Positions 10,275 through 22,500 of a stretch of DNA of 54,479 nt are shown here, one piece after another. The notes under the pieces are model-generated. The model saw only the letters and a program-made list of their open reading frames with translations, was not told the origin of the DNA and did no database searches. The stretch covers positions 1 to 54,479 of the forward strand of contig SSNU01000360.1 in the NCBI GenBank assembly GCA_012064415.1. The letters are read 5' to 3'. The translations under genes and the position numbers were made by a program. Numbering within the stretch: position 1 is the stretch's first letter; each line of letters opens with the position of its first letter. This stretch comes from Gyrodactylus bullatarudis. Lineage: Eukaryota > Platyhelminthes > Monogenea > Gyrodactylidea > Gyrodactylidae.

Positions 10275-13200
10275 ATGAAGACTGTATTTTTTATAATATT
10301 GATAGTGGAAACATTAGTTCTATTGTCATGTCAGAATGTAACCACAGATAAGTATGAGTTCGAAAAAAAATTATTCCAAGATATCCTTGATGGTTACGAT
10401 CAAAATGCCAGGCCAATAATAAATTCGTCTCTGCCAGTCAACCTGAACTTACAAATTATCCTCAACGAATTAATTGATTTAGATGAAAAAAATCAAATTC
10501 TCGTGAGTACTTATTTATCATGTTAAATTCGTTTAATGGTTAATGATTAATGAGTTAAAAAACTACTCCCCTAAATAAATAATTACAAGGAATGCTATTA
10601 GATAAATTAACTTCTTCTTTGAGTAAAATTCTAGATCTCCACAGTCACTCATGGGGGAAATAGGAATTATTGATTTCTGCAAAGTTTGCAAAATTTGGAG
10701 CGAAGAATTTTCTCAAATTTGATAGTTTTTCACAATTCCTTTTCCTGCTTCAATGAACACAGAAGAATTTTTCTCTCACACCAAACTCTACGAACCTAAA
10801 TAAATCTTACTAAATAATTTAGAAAAAAATCATTTTTGTGAAAAAAGAAGAAAGAATATCTTCAAAAATACTAACTTTAATGAAATAGGTAACATTTTTT
10901 TCCTGAAAGCAGGAAAAATAGTCTTTTCAACATACGAATACCTGCCAAATGGGAAAAGTTACTTGCTTAACTTATTTAACCCATAGATTTCTTCCCTGTG
11001 GCTTCAAATGTTTTGGGTTGATGAACAACTTCGCTGGGACAAGAATGCTTTCCATGACAGAAGCTTGAATAAGACCATCGACCAAATTTTAATCTCATCT
11101 GATAAAATCTGGGTTCCTGATCTGTACGCTTACAATTCTGTTGCGGATGGGGAAGGTGAAATATTCCATGCTCCAATTAGCAAGGCTGTTGTGTTCTATA
11201 ATGGTTTGTCATTTCTTTAATAATGTAATTAACCCTAGTTCTGGAAATACACAAAAAATTTCATTTACTGTATAAATTACCCCCAATCTGAAAGGGAATA
11301 AATTTTTTAAGAAAAATGTAGATATAAATAGAGAATAATGAAGAGGATTTATTCATCTATGGCAATTTTCAAATTTTACAGCATAATGATCTCTACAAGG
11401 GAAGTTCTCACACTTTGAACATAACCTGTTCTATCAAGATTACGTGGAAAAATAGGGCATCTCTTTTTACCTGAAACAACGCATTTTTGAAGGAGGTTCA
11501 TCGTTGATAGAGATTTCTAATAAACTTCGATCCCGTTTGTTTGTTAGTAGAGTCTTCTTCAAAGAAACTTTTTGAGATTGCTTTTCATTATCATCAACAA
11601 ATGCTGGATATTTCATACAATAAAGAACATACGCATTATAGACAGTCAGATCTAGAATATTCCTTGTACCTCTTTTACAACTGTAGTAGCAAACAAGTTG
11701 ATCCAGTGTATCCACTCCTTCTTTTGTTGTGTTGTAACGAAATTATTTCCGGTTTAGAGCCGCTATCATCATATTTAGTGTGTAGAATTGATAAAAGAAT
11801 AACAGGACGGTTTTTCTTTTGCCCATTCGAAGTAGAACATTGTGATTATTGAAAAGATATTCTTTGACATTTTCATCAATCTTCTCATCAGAAAATTGCT
11901 TAGGAAGAAATCTTCTTGAAGAACACATGTTCCAACTAATGATGTTTTTTGTCACAAGGAAATCAGAGAGAGTTCAATCGAGGGGAAGAAATTATCACAT
12001 GTGAATAAATATTGATGTCAGCATTCAATCGCTTCGATTGTCTGAAATCGACAAAAATTTTGAACTCAAACGTTGAAAAAGCGGAAAATAGGCGTATTTT
12101 CGAAATTCAAAAGTTTGTCTATATTTTTTCGGAATTTTTTTATTCCAACAAATAATAGGCTCATTAAATCATCTAATGTAATCTAATGTAATTTTTTTTC
12201 TCACTATCCGAGGAAAAATATTCAGTTTTTAAAAATATCACCTACTTTTAGTTATTGAAATATACATAAAAGTAACTAAAACCATTGCCAAAAGATTTTC
12301 GAAAATAAACTTCTACAAAATCAGCCTTCTTTATGAAAAATCCATTAACATTTTTTTGATAATTAATCATTTATTCTATTCTATCCCAAGTTTTATCCCT
12401 GGCCTGATTTGCGAAGGATTTTTAATGTAGTAAAATGGATTTTTTGATCATTTTCACTTTGTTGCTTAGTTTGTTACATGAGTTTAGTCCATCGAAAATT
12501 TATTCAAAACAATCATTTCTATATAGCTATTGAATTTTAGTCGGTTAAGTTAAGGTCATTGTACCTTTAATGGACTCATAAATGATTCCCTTGAATACAT
12601 GTAAACCTTTAATATTCAGTAGGTTTCAGTTTAACATTTAAATTAATTTCTTATTTCGAATTACTAATTCCTAGTTGTAGATTTCCAATTTTGAGTAAAA
12701 AACAAGAATTATAACTGTTTTCATTATCATGGTACAGATTTTAATGCAATTAATCTTTACTTAGGACTCGTTCAATATCGAGTCCCAGTGACAGTCCAAA
12801 CCTCATGCCAACTTAATGTCCTCTACTTTCCATTCGATCACCAGGTTTGTGAAATTCAAATTGGTTCATGGTCGTACAGCGATAAAGAGGTAAAATTGAG
12901 CATGGCCAGGTTAAACCAGAAAATGACCCCAAAAGAACTTAAAAGATGGTCGAAGGACATGTCAGCTAGAATGGAGAATGTCGAATTAGCCATTCGAAGC
13001 TTACGAATTGTTGAGAGGAACATAACCTTTGAGGACCGCAGCAATGTCACACATGTAAATTAACCAACTAAAAACAGTCAGGCTAGACATTAATGGTTTT
13101 CATCTATTTTTTACAAGGTTGTTCTCAAAATACACATACAAAGGCGATCACTCTTTTACGGATACACAGTTATAGCGCCAAGTATTCTCTTGTGTGTCAT

Positions 13201-15743
13201 AACAATCTTTAGCTTCTGGCTCCCATCCGGGAATGCTCAGAAAATTGACATGGGTCTAACTGTATTCCTATTTCTATACTTTTTACAAGTGAGTCGAAAA
13301 TTCTTTCCTGATTGAAAATTCAAAATTGATTTCGCGAATAAATCAAAAGCGTTCCATTTATGAAAACCAAAATTGTGATGCACAAGAATATCGGTTAAAA
13401 ACCTCTTTAGTGGCACCAACATTTTCTCATATCGACAGCCGCCTCAACGGATGGAAATTGATCTTGGTTCTAACACATTCAGGCATTCTTTTTGACTCGC
13501 CAAGTTGAACTCTGGTTGAAATCTGTTTTATAGAACAGGGCGTTTCTATTGTTGAACTTAAGCAAAATCTCAAACTATTTTCTATAAAATCCAAAAATAT
13601 TCTCGATTCAATTATGCCATATGTTGAAAATACTCTATTTGTCCAGTGTGCGATTAGCAAAAAACACTAAAAGTTGTACATTGACAGGGTGATTTATTTA
13701 AGCATACCATGTTTGAAATTGAGCTTTATTCAGAATCTTGAAATATCTGAATGGTTGTTGAGATTGAAATATTTCGATAGAAACTAGATCTTGAGAATTT
13801 CCCAGTTATCTCACAACTTTTCTTGCAATGAATGAACAATTTTTTGGTAATACAGTAATGTCAGAAAAAATAGGCTTATATCAGAAAATTATGAATTATG
13901 TCAAAAACATAGGAATTTATCAGATTCTTTTCGACTATCAATAAAGTTCATTTTCATTAAAAAATTATTCAATAAAAAACTTTGACCTTGATCGAGGGCC
14001 CCTTTAACATAATATTGGTCCATAAAATATGGATTATCTTTTGAGTCTATAGATGGAATTTCTTTGAATGTAGTTGAAGTACAATAGATTTCTGATCAGA
14101 AAAAATTAACAAATTATCAAGTTTTTTGCGAGCATTTTCTAATTCCGAAAAAATGTAAAATTTCAAGTTTTACTAATTCATTGAGTAGAGTCACAATGAT
14201 TCCATTTAAGGTTAAAACATGCGCCAACTTTCATGATTCAACTCATAAAGTTCAAGAATTTCTTTTGATTTTAGGATTTATTTTGATAAATAATAGTATT
14301 AATAGTAAATTATTATTACTCCAACTAATTGAGATTTAGATGGATTGACTAGCGTTCCAACCATGATATTTACATAGCTCTCCTTGAGAATCTCAGATTC
14401 ATCAACTATCAAGAATATCTATTTATCGTGTAAATTCTTTTTGATATTCTCTATAATTTCCACATAATATTTAAATACATATCCTCTTGCTTTTTCGTTA
14501 CTGGGTAGTGGATGAACGATGTTACGAAAGACTTGGCATAATTTTTGATTTCTCAACTTCCTTAGAGGTATACCAGCATTCAAGAAGGCCTCAGAAATTT
14601 CTTCATGAAAAGTTTTTTTCAGACTTGTTTCCAAATTAATTTGAGACAATTTCAAAGATTTATTGATGATCTGTGTTGAATGATGTAATCCTTTTTAGCT
14701 CCTGAAAATTTTCCTCTGCATAGTTTGCATTCAAGACGGGAATCTTTTAGAAGGACGAACTCATCTGGGAACTCTTGAGCAAACTGCAACATAATGAATA
14801 ATGAAGTTTATTTATTAAGAATAATAAGTTACAGTATTCCCATTGGCTGTTTATCGAGTCCCCCACAAAAATAAAATATAATTCAGACAAGGAAAAAATT
14901 TAATTTGATTCAATCCCCTAAAAGAAGAACCCAAAACTAAAATAGGCAAAAAAGGCAATCCCTGCCTAAAAAGGCAAAAAAGGCAAAATTATCTCGGCTA
15001 TTAATACATCTAGGGAAAAAAGGATTGGATTTTTAGTCGTTTTTATCTGTTCTAGGATGACTGTCAAAAAAGGCATCTTGGTCGCTCTATTAATAATATT
15101 AAGTGAACACGGTCAAATACCCCATCTAGAACTGAATATTCCTCTAAATCATAAATCTACAGACAGATTTCTAGTTCTATTTTATATGAATGATCTGAGG
15201 ATTTTTTTGATTCTCATTGTTTTTTTCCCTTTTCAGGTAATGATTGCAGAGAATACTCCAGAGTCAAGTTCCCCACCCTTGATCGGATCATTTCTCACCA
15301 TGGTAATGACACTAAATTCAGTCTCATTAGTATTTGCTACAATTGTTCTCCATCTTAAGCGTCGTGCAATGACAGATCCATGTCCAGCTGTACCTCATCT
15401 TCTCATTCGAGTGACAAAAGATATCTTTGGCCCATTAACATTCCTTCCTTATAGTAACATAACTGAACACTTTTTTACCCAGATGAATACGCAAGCCATA
15501 AAACAATCGAGTGTTGAAATTCCCATTTACGAAGAAGAGCTCCCCGGCATTCGTAACAACTCTCATACTAATGAAAATGAACTATTAACTGGAAAAGATT
15601 TGTCCCGACTGAGAATATTTGAGTGGTGCTACATTGCTCAGGTAGTTGATAGACTTTTATTCATCATTTACATAATCGCCAACTTGATATCCATCTTTAT
15701 TATGCTTATTTTCATACCCTCAATAAATGACGTGGAACTTTAG
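10275..15743 (+). CDS. Nicotinic acetylcholine receptor-like subunit, non-alpha (Cys-loop ion channel)
   Basis: Five exons: 10275-10502, 10987-11203, 12765-13054, 13118-13288 and 15237-15743. The phases 0, 1, 0, 0 match at every junction and give 470 residues. A signal peptide (MKTVFFIILIVETLVLLSC) precedes the ligand-binding domain. That domain shows loop D (WLQMFWVDEQLRW), loop A (WVPDLYAYN), loop B (GSWSY) and the Cys-loop CQLNVLYFPFDHQVC with exactly 13 residues between cysteines. Loop C lacks the vicinal Cys pair, so this is a non-alpha subunit. Four membrane helices follow: M1 after QRRS, M2 starting QKIDMG, M3 after SSPPLIG, and M4 near the end (LLFIIYIIANLISIF), with a roughly 110-residue cytoplasmic M3-M4 loop. 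The M2 -1' position is Gln where cation channels have Glu, while Leu9' and Glu20' are kept. It would assemble with alpha subunits in a pentameric membrane channel. Confidence 0.92.
11467..11955 (-). pseudogene. piggyBac transposase remnant in receptor intron 2
   Basis: Two broken minus-strand pieces, 11955-11743 and 11715-11467. The second begins with a D-x-LDQL...YS..R.T motif followed by a hydrophobic stretch with YNAYVLY, and the first has SSRRFLPK and then VLL, all typical of the C-terminal half of piggyBac transposases. The pieces lie in different frames, so the copy is dead. It lies antisense to the host gene and partly explains the 1.56-kb intron. Confidence 0.6.
14300..14800 (-). pseudogene. 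hAT-like transposase N-terminal remnant in receptor intron 4
   Basis: The minus strand reads a BED-type zinc-finger-like start (C-x2-C ... QH) near 14800-14665, a stop, and then a 78-residue piece with SEAFLNAGIPLRKL. After a further in-frame stop comes IFLIVDES, which matches the first catalytic block of hAT transposases (usually VDETTD). Stops at about 14658 and 14425 show decay. It lies antisense to the receptor gene inside its 1.95-kb last intron. Confidence 0.55.
14938..15000. repeat. Short AAAAGGCA-type tandem repeat
   Basis: The unit AAAAAGGCA recurs about six times with small changes just upstream of the last receptor exon. It may be simple slippage. Confidence 0.5.
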
Positions 15744-15790
15744 TCAGTTAGTAATCATGATTTCAGATTAATTGTACATATATATCAATG

Positions 15791-15796
15791 AATAAA
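15791..15796 (+). promoter_or_regulatory. Polyadenylation signal of the receptor gene
   Basis: AATAAA 48 bases after the stop codon of the receptor gene. Confidence 0.5.
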
Positions 15797-16112
15797 TTAA
15801 AGTATTAGAGCAATCATACATTCCTGATTAATTTTATGCCAGTTATGAAATATTATCTGTTTCCAATGAAGAACTCATTGTGAGGATTCAGAAGACAATA
15901 GTCTTGGGTCAAAATTTGAGTTTATAAACAGAATCTAGAAATTCTATTAAGGGAGTTGTATAGGCTAAACAAGGTTGGTTACTAACGTTACGTAAACTTT
16001 GAGAATTTTCCTCCTTAGTCTAGACAAATAAAAAATATTTAAGAAATGTTCAATCTACTTGCAAGTAATTTGGTATAAATATATACTAAAAATAGATTTT
16101 CCCTCAATGATC

Positions 16113-16201
16113 TTAACCCGTTCAGTCCCAGAGGTCGTATATGACCTCTAAATCAACAGTTTTAGGCGATCGCTGCATTTTAACAGGTTCGAAGGGGTTA
16201 A
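16113..16201. mobile_element. Tiny piggyBac-type MITE
   Basis: The tetranucleotide TTAA at 16113-16116 followed by CCCGTTC, and GGTTCGAAGGGG before TTAA at 16198-16201, form short inverted termini flanked by the TTAA target site typical of piggyBac. A small inner hairpin (GAGGTC/GACCTC) is present. Similar TTAACCC starts occur at 28319 and 44866. Confidence 0.5.
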
Positions 16202-16534
16202 TAAGTTTTTGAACATTTTAATTTCTAGAACAAATATATTTACAGAATTTTAATCAAATTTGAAATAGTTGAGCTTTCAGAAACTGCTGCATCTTGGATT
16301 CTGTAACAATTTTTTTATTCAGCTTGAAATCTTGCAAAATTGTTGAGTTTATCGTTGATAGAATTGCTGTCGCATCATCATAAGGCCAGGATCATTTTGC
16401 TAGAGTTAAAATAAATTTGATTAAATTCAATCTTGTTGTTTCTTACTCTGTGGATGAAAAATACAAAATTTCCAACTACTGTATGATCTTAATTGTACAA
16501 ATTCAAATACTAGTGGTGACATTAAACACAAGAG

Positions 16535-19500
16535 TCAAAAAAATCTATTTTTCTTCAACGAGTCATCTCGAAATTCCCTGTGGAAGATTGATTTACCTCT
16601 CGGGATTGAGTACAGTCGTGGACAGAACTGGTGGAGTGAACCTTCACGAGAAATCGCGTGAATATTTTCGGTATATTCCTGATGTAATATCGGTATATTG
16701 GTAAGAGAAAACATATGGAATCGTTAAATTTCCGATAAAAGACTTAGAACACTATGATGTAAAAATCATGAATATAAGATTGCAAGATAAATTATAAATG
16801 GATTAAAATTCAACAAATATGTTTTTTTTAATACATAATCATTATAAAGTATACTTATTTTAATAATTTTTATCTCAATAAAACTCAGTTTTGTATTAAG
16901 TAAAGAGAATGGAGGAGATGAAATCTCTAATTTGATGAATATTATAAATCATAGATAGGAATCAGCTATATTCAAGAAATGGAAACATTATAATATAACT
17001 ATGCCTTACCACATTTTAAACACCGCATTAGACTAGGGATTCGGAATGTTTTTATTGAGTTTATTTCTTGGAGTGTCGCATTTATGGATAAAGTCTTCTG
17101 CTAGTTCATGTTTCAGAAATCGTTCTCAGTAAAGTTCATGTTGGTTAGCAGAAAAATGAGAATACTTGTATAATGATTGAAACAATAATTTTGATTAATC
17201 AATTATTTATCAAACTTTGGGAAAAGGCTTTTAAAATATACTAATTTAAGGGTGAATTAATTCAGAAATAAGCCCTGTATGGTTAGGCTTGCTCAATGTA
17301 CTTCAAGTTAAGTATGGAGCATAGTATTCGGGGATTTGTATATAATCATAGACTCGAATAGACTCAATAGAGAAAAGAATAGCACTCAAAAGGAAATGTA
17401 TGGCACTCAGGGTTTTAGTTGATTCTCATTGGCTAACGCGAAACTCCCCCTAAATCGAATTTTTCGCTGTACCCGAAGTGAAGTGTTACCAATCTTTCTA
17501 AAGATGATCACTGATCAGAGAAGCATTCAAGAAAAGAAATGCTTTCTCCAATCATCAGCTAGCTGATATGAGGATGAGAATTCATGATTAACTCGAAAAA
17601 TCTTTTTCAAATTCCCTTTCTTTCAAATTTACACCAAATCTTCACTTTATTTTTTTCATAAACCTTTCCTCTCCATGAATAATATGTGTGGATTAGAATC
17701 CCGATAGATCAGACGAATAATCATCTGAAAGTGTCATTTATTGTTTCTTCTTTTTTAATTTGTAACGTGTGATATAAGCGTCAATAAATCAAAAGAATAC
17801 AATCGCAGATCGATATAATACTTGGAATTCAATGTTCTTCCCTAGAACAAAAAAAATAATTATGACTGAACAAATGACAAGAGTGTTAACTTTTATCAGA
17901 ACGCTGGAAACCTTTTCTTGACATAATAATTTGGTCTGAATTCTTAAGCAGTCTCTAGTCAATAGAGTGGGTTAAAAGATTTATTCAATAGACACCTTTA
18001 ATGATTAAGAACAGTGTAGAAATTACAGTGTTTTTAGACATTAAACCTACTAGCAAAGTGTGGTCACTGGTTATTACTATATCCATGTGAACCCAAGTCT
18101 TCAACGGTGAGAGGCAACGCTTCTATCCACTAGGCCAGAACCCCCGTTCGTCTCCTATTACTCAACACTCTCATAGTCTTTAGACACCTTTAATATCTTC
18201 TCTTGAAGTTGGTTAAATACGTTAATCTATGATTTGTACACAAAGTGTTTACTAAAAATCTTTTTTTTGTTGTCGATTCAGGTCCAAAAAATATCTTTTA
18301 TAAAGATATAAAAGATTTTTTGGCGCCAATAACTCATTCAAACGAAATTTTTCTGTATCAAAATAAGACAAGAAAACCCATGAGTACAATTAAATTTTCG
18401 ACAGACACCCATTTTGAATCATGGTTATAAATATGAGGTCAAAATCTACTTTTTATGCTTGAAATGATAGATTAAAGTGTGAACGTACTTGAAAGTTGGC
18501 AGGAATTGGAGCATTAGGCTGTCCCATATAGGGACCGTACATTTTCATAAGGTCAGGATAGATTTGGGCATTATTTTGAGCATATGATTTCTTTCTACTG
18601 GCTCGATTGAAGCAAAAGGAATAATTCTTTCGATTGTTCCAAATAAAGAGTGATATAGAGCTCAGGAAGGAAAACTTTTGGAAAAAATAAAATTACCAAA
18701 CTTATTTCTATAGAAGAAAACTTGATGCCAAACTTACGAATAATATCCCCAAAAGGTATAGCTTACTATTAAGATAGTATCTATTCTGTAATTCATTTGA
18801 CTTTAAAGGATAAGGCTCGAAAATCGTATAATTTATTAAAAGGTCATCTTTCAGCGTAAATTTTTGTGGAATATGTAGGGGCTTGATCGGATTCTTTAAA
18901 GATAAAACATCAAGTTAAATTTGAGTAGGGTAAATTTTTATACCACACACATTAGGATAATTAAAAAATCTTCTCGAATTATATTTTTAAAATTTTGTTC
19001 TGTTAGACCAAATCTCATTTGAAAGTAATAATTTTTAAATCCGCGCCAACACATTTTGAATAAACTTTACTACGATAATTTAAAGAATTCTCGTTTTCGA
19101 ATAATCTGTTTAAATTTTAGAATAGGAATTGTTCTGATAGTTATTTAAAATTGTTTGATCATCTTTCGACTTATACGCTAACGAGTCTAGACTCAAATGT
19201 TAGTTTTTGGCACCTTCAATTAGATTATGTTCACATTTTTATAGTTCTGTTTTGTACGACTTTACTTTTAAAAAACTATAAATTTAGATATATTTTCACA
19301 GTTATTTTAGAGACACAAAAAGGATTCTGATTTTAATGAAAAAATGAGAATTGGAAGACAAGTGAATAATTAGTAATAAAGCTTTTATTTCAACGGTTCT
19401 CATCAGACTCTTACATCGTCGAGATATTTATTAGAATCTAATCTAAATCAGAATCTTGTATATTTGAAAAAAGTTCGGCAATATTTCCCACAAAAAGGAT

Positions 19501-22500
19501 TATTTGATGAAACATTGAAACTGAATATTCAAAAACAAAGCAGTGGGATTTTTATTTCAGACATTGCATTCTCAAACAATAAACAGGAAAGCAAAGTTCT
19601 TTCCATGCAACAATAAAACACAGTTTGTTGCATTCTGAAATCTTGCAAAATGAAAATAATGAGACACAATAATAAAAGACTTACATAGACTTTCAGGGAA
19701 CACAATTTATCCAATATTACATATCTCTCGTCAATTTCACAGAGAGTAACATCATTCGGATAGAAATTGTACCAGTTGACCTTTTGCGTAGGTGGATTGG
19801 GTGGTTTACGATTCTTGACCAATCCAGATTGACTAAAGATGATCATTTGATTCTCGGTGTAATCATCAAAATGTTCGATATTCTTGCGAAATAATGATTT
19901 ACTCAATTCTCTACTGTCGATACAAATACTGGTAAAGTTCTATAAATGATAAAGATACAATATTTTAGGGTATAGAAGGAAAACCAAAAAGTTTATCAAA
20001 GAACTCTGAATTTACAAATCATACTTGTGATCTGGGTCGAAAATCAGATTGAAGATGTTCAGATAAAAACAAAATATCAATTTCCTTACTAAAAATCAAG
20101 GATTGAATTCAAAACTATTTGCCATTCAAATTTCAAACCCTTTTGAAACAACGATAAAAATTAGCAATAATCTTGAGTCTAGAAATTCTCTCTTCTTAGT
20201 GTGAAGCGAAACCTTGTCTGATTCCTGAGAAATCTTTAAACGAATTTTTAAATCCATGTATTGCTCGTATTCTAGGGTCTCAAGAATATTTTAGAATATT
20301 CTCGAGCTCAAATTTACAAGAAATCTATGAATAATATGAGTAAGTTCAACTAAGGAACTAAGAAGGATCATATAAGCCATAATCGAATAAGCACTCTAGA
20401 CTTACTGGAGAAATGATAACTGGTACATACTTAGTAGAAGAAAAGGACGTTTTTGGTTACTATTGTTACAATCATGACTCATGAGTTATATTCAAAAATC
20501 TAATTATTTAAATTACTCACCTGAATAATTTTCGAATTCACAGCGAGCAATTTTTCCGGTAACTTTTTCATTCGAAAGCCCAGTTCAAGACCCTTTAGGG
20601 ATTGATTTCTGTTTTCTACCCATTTCAAAAAATATGGGTCAATAATATTAACTATGGGGGTCTCATAGTGATGGATATATTCCCTCTCATATATGAACAG
20701 CGTATATTCGGTACCATTGCCAATCTGGACACAATCGAGGAATGTATGCACTTCATGAGTCTGAGGTAAATGATCACTCTCTTGACAGGTCATAATGTAT
20801 TTGGAAGAATTGATTTCAACTAAAATAATAAATACCTTTAGTAATCTGTTCATTCTGATAAAAAATGCTATTCATTCTTTTATTTGCAAAAGAGGTACAG
20901 CTCAATTATTAAAACTATCAACAGTGTTAGTGTTGATTCAACACTAAAATTCTGGAGCATAATTTAGTAATAAACAGATAAAGAGGATATTATTAATGTT
21001 AGAAGTCTATTCTCAGCGTTAGAAATTCTCAAAATACCGCCGTACCTACAAAATCTGGAAAATTAGTTATATATTTATAAGAGTAAGCCAAATTTTTTCA
21101 ACTTTTCCTAGCCCTAATCTCATTTTGAAGATTATAATCAAAGACTACGCGTTTCCTATAAAACCATACGTTTTCGAGTTTGTTCTGATAAAAAAATCTC
21201 GATTGAAAATAACAATTTTTGAACATTTGTACGATAATATTGTCGAACCTCATCAAGAATATTATTGTTAGATTCTAAACTCATGTGGAAGGTTAGAGAA
21301 CAACAAGCGTAAATTTGAGTGATAAACGTTGTATTTCACCGGGTCTCTTCAGACTCTACCCCGGTTAACATATAAATACTATTACAATGCTCTATTTGGG
21401 ACCTTCCATTGGTTCATTTTGGCTTCGCAACTTCCTTCAGAAGGGTGGAGAGCTTGCTGTGAAATTCATCTCTTGATCTGCTAATTACCCGACCCAGTTT
21501 TTGCCTTTCTATAGTTTTTCGCCTATAGAAACAAAAAAGAGTGTGGTTAGCAATGCTTTTCTGAGCATTGATTGGTTAGTCTCGACTGAATTCGTACAGG
21601 AAGAGAGGAAGAAACTGAAAGACCTTCTGAAGCGCGACGGATACCCGGAGAACTTTATCGAAAAACACTCTCATCTAGGACAAGGACAAGCCGAAGGAAG
21701 AAGATGATAATGACCAACCTTTGTATCTAGTACTTCCTTTCAAAGGAGATGCAAGCAAGGCTATTTTGAACAACAAACTGTCGAATATAACTAAGCGAAA
21801 ATTTCCAGGTAGGAAGCTCAAACTCATCCAAACGACGTCCAAACTAATCAACGGCCGCAATAAAGATCAAATCCCAAAGCTGAAAAAGAAAGGGGTTATT
21901 TACCACTTCAAATGCTCATGTGGATCTTCATATGTTGGACAAACGACCCGATCACTTTTTTTTGTTAGAAATTTTTATTAGATATATATAATAGACAAAA
22001 ATAATTTAATCTGGACAATCATTATAGAAAATAAGGTTTTTTGAATCTTGAGCGTCTTGTAAAAGTTAAATGAATAAAATATTATCTAGTGGAGGTTGAG
22101 ATACGATCATTGTATGACGCTAGGTCAGGATAGAGAAAAAATAAAAATTTGGATTGAACATGTTCAATCTCCAAGGATTTTTCACTGCTTAATGATGGGG
22201 CTAGAGGTGAAATTTAGTCAAGATAACTAAGAACTAAGGCTTTGTAAACTTTTAGTCTCAAGTTAACTGATTTAGACAATTTTAGAATTGAGTATATTCG
22301 AGAGTTTATTTGAGTCAGATTTGAAAGTGGATTAATTTTAAGTCCATTAGAGATACTGAAACCGAGGTCTGAAGTTGAGGAGACAATTTCTCCAGGAAGT
22401 AGAAGCGATTCCAAGAGGGTTGCAGGGAGACCGCATGGGAGTAATAATTTACATTTATCTCTATTAATATAGAGCCCCATGGACTCAAGGGAATCTTTGA

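Noticed and set aside
18081..18145. tRNA gene on the minus strand
   Set aside because: A and B boxes exist, but the acceptor and anticodon stems do not close; a SINE head explains it better.
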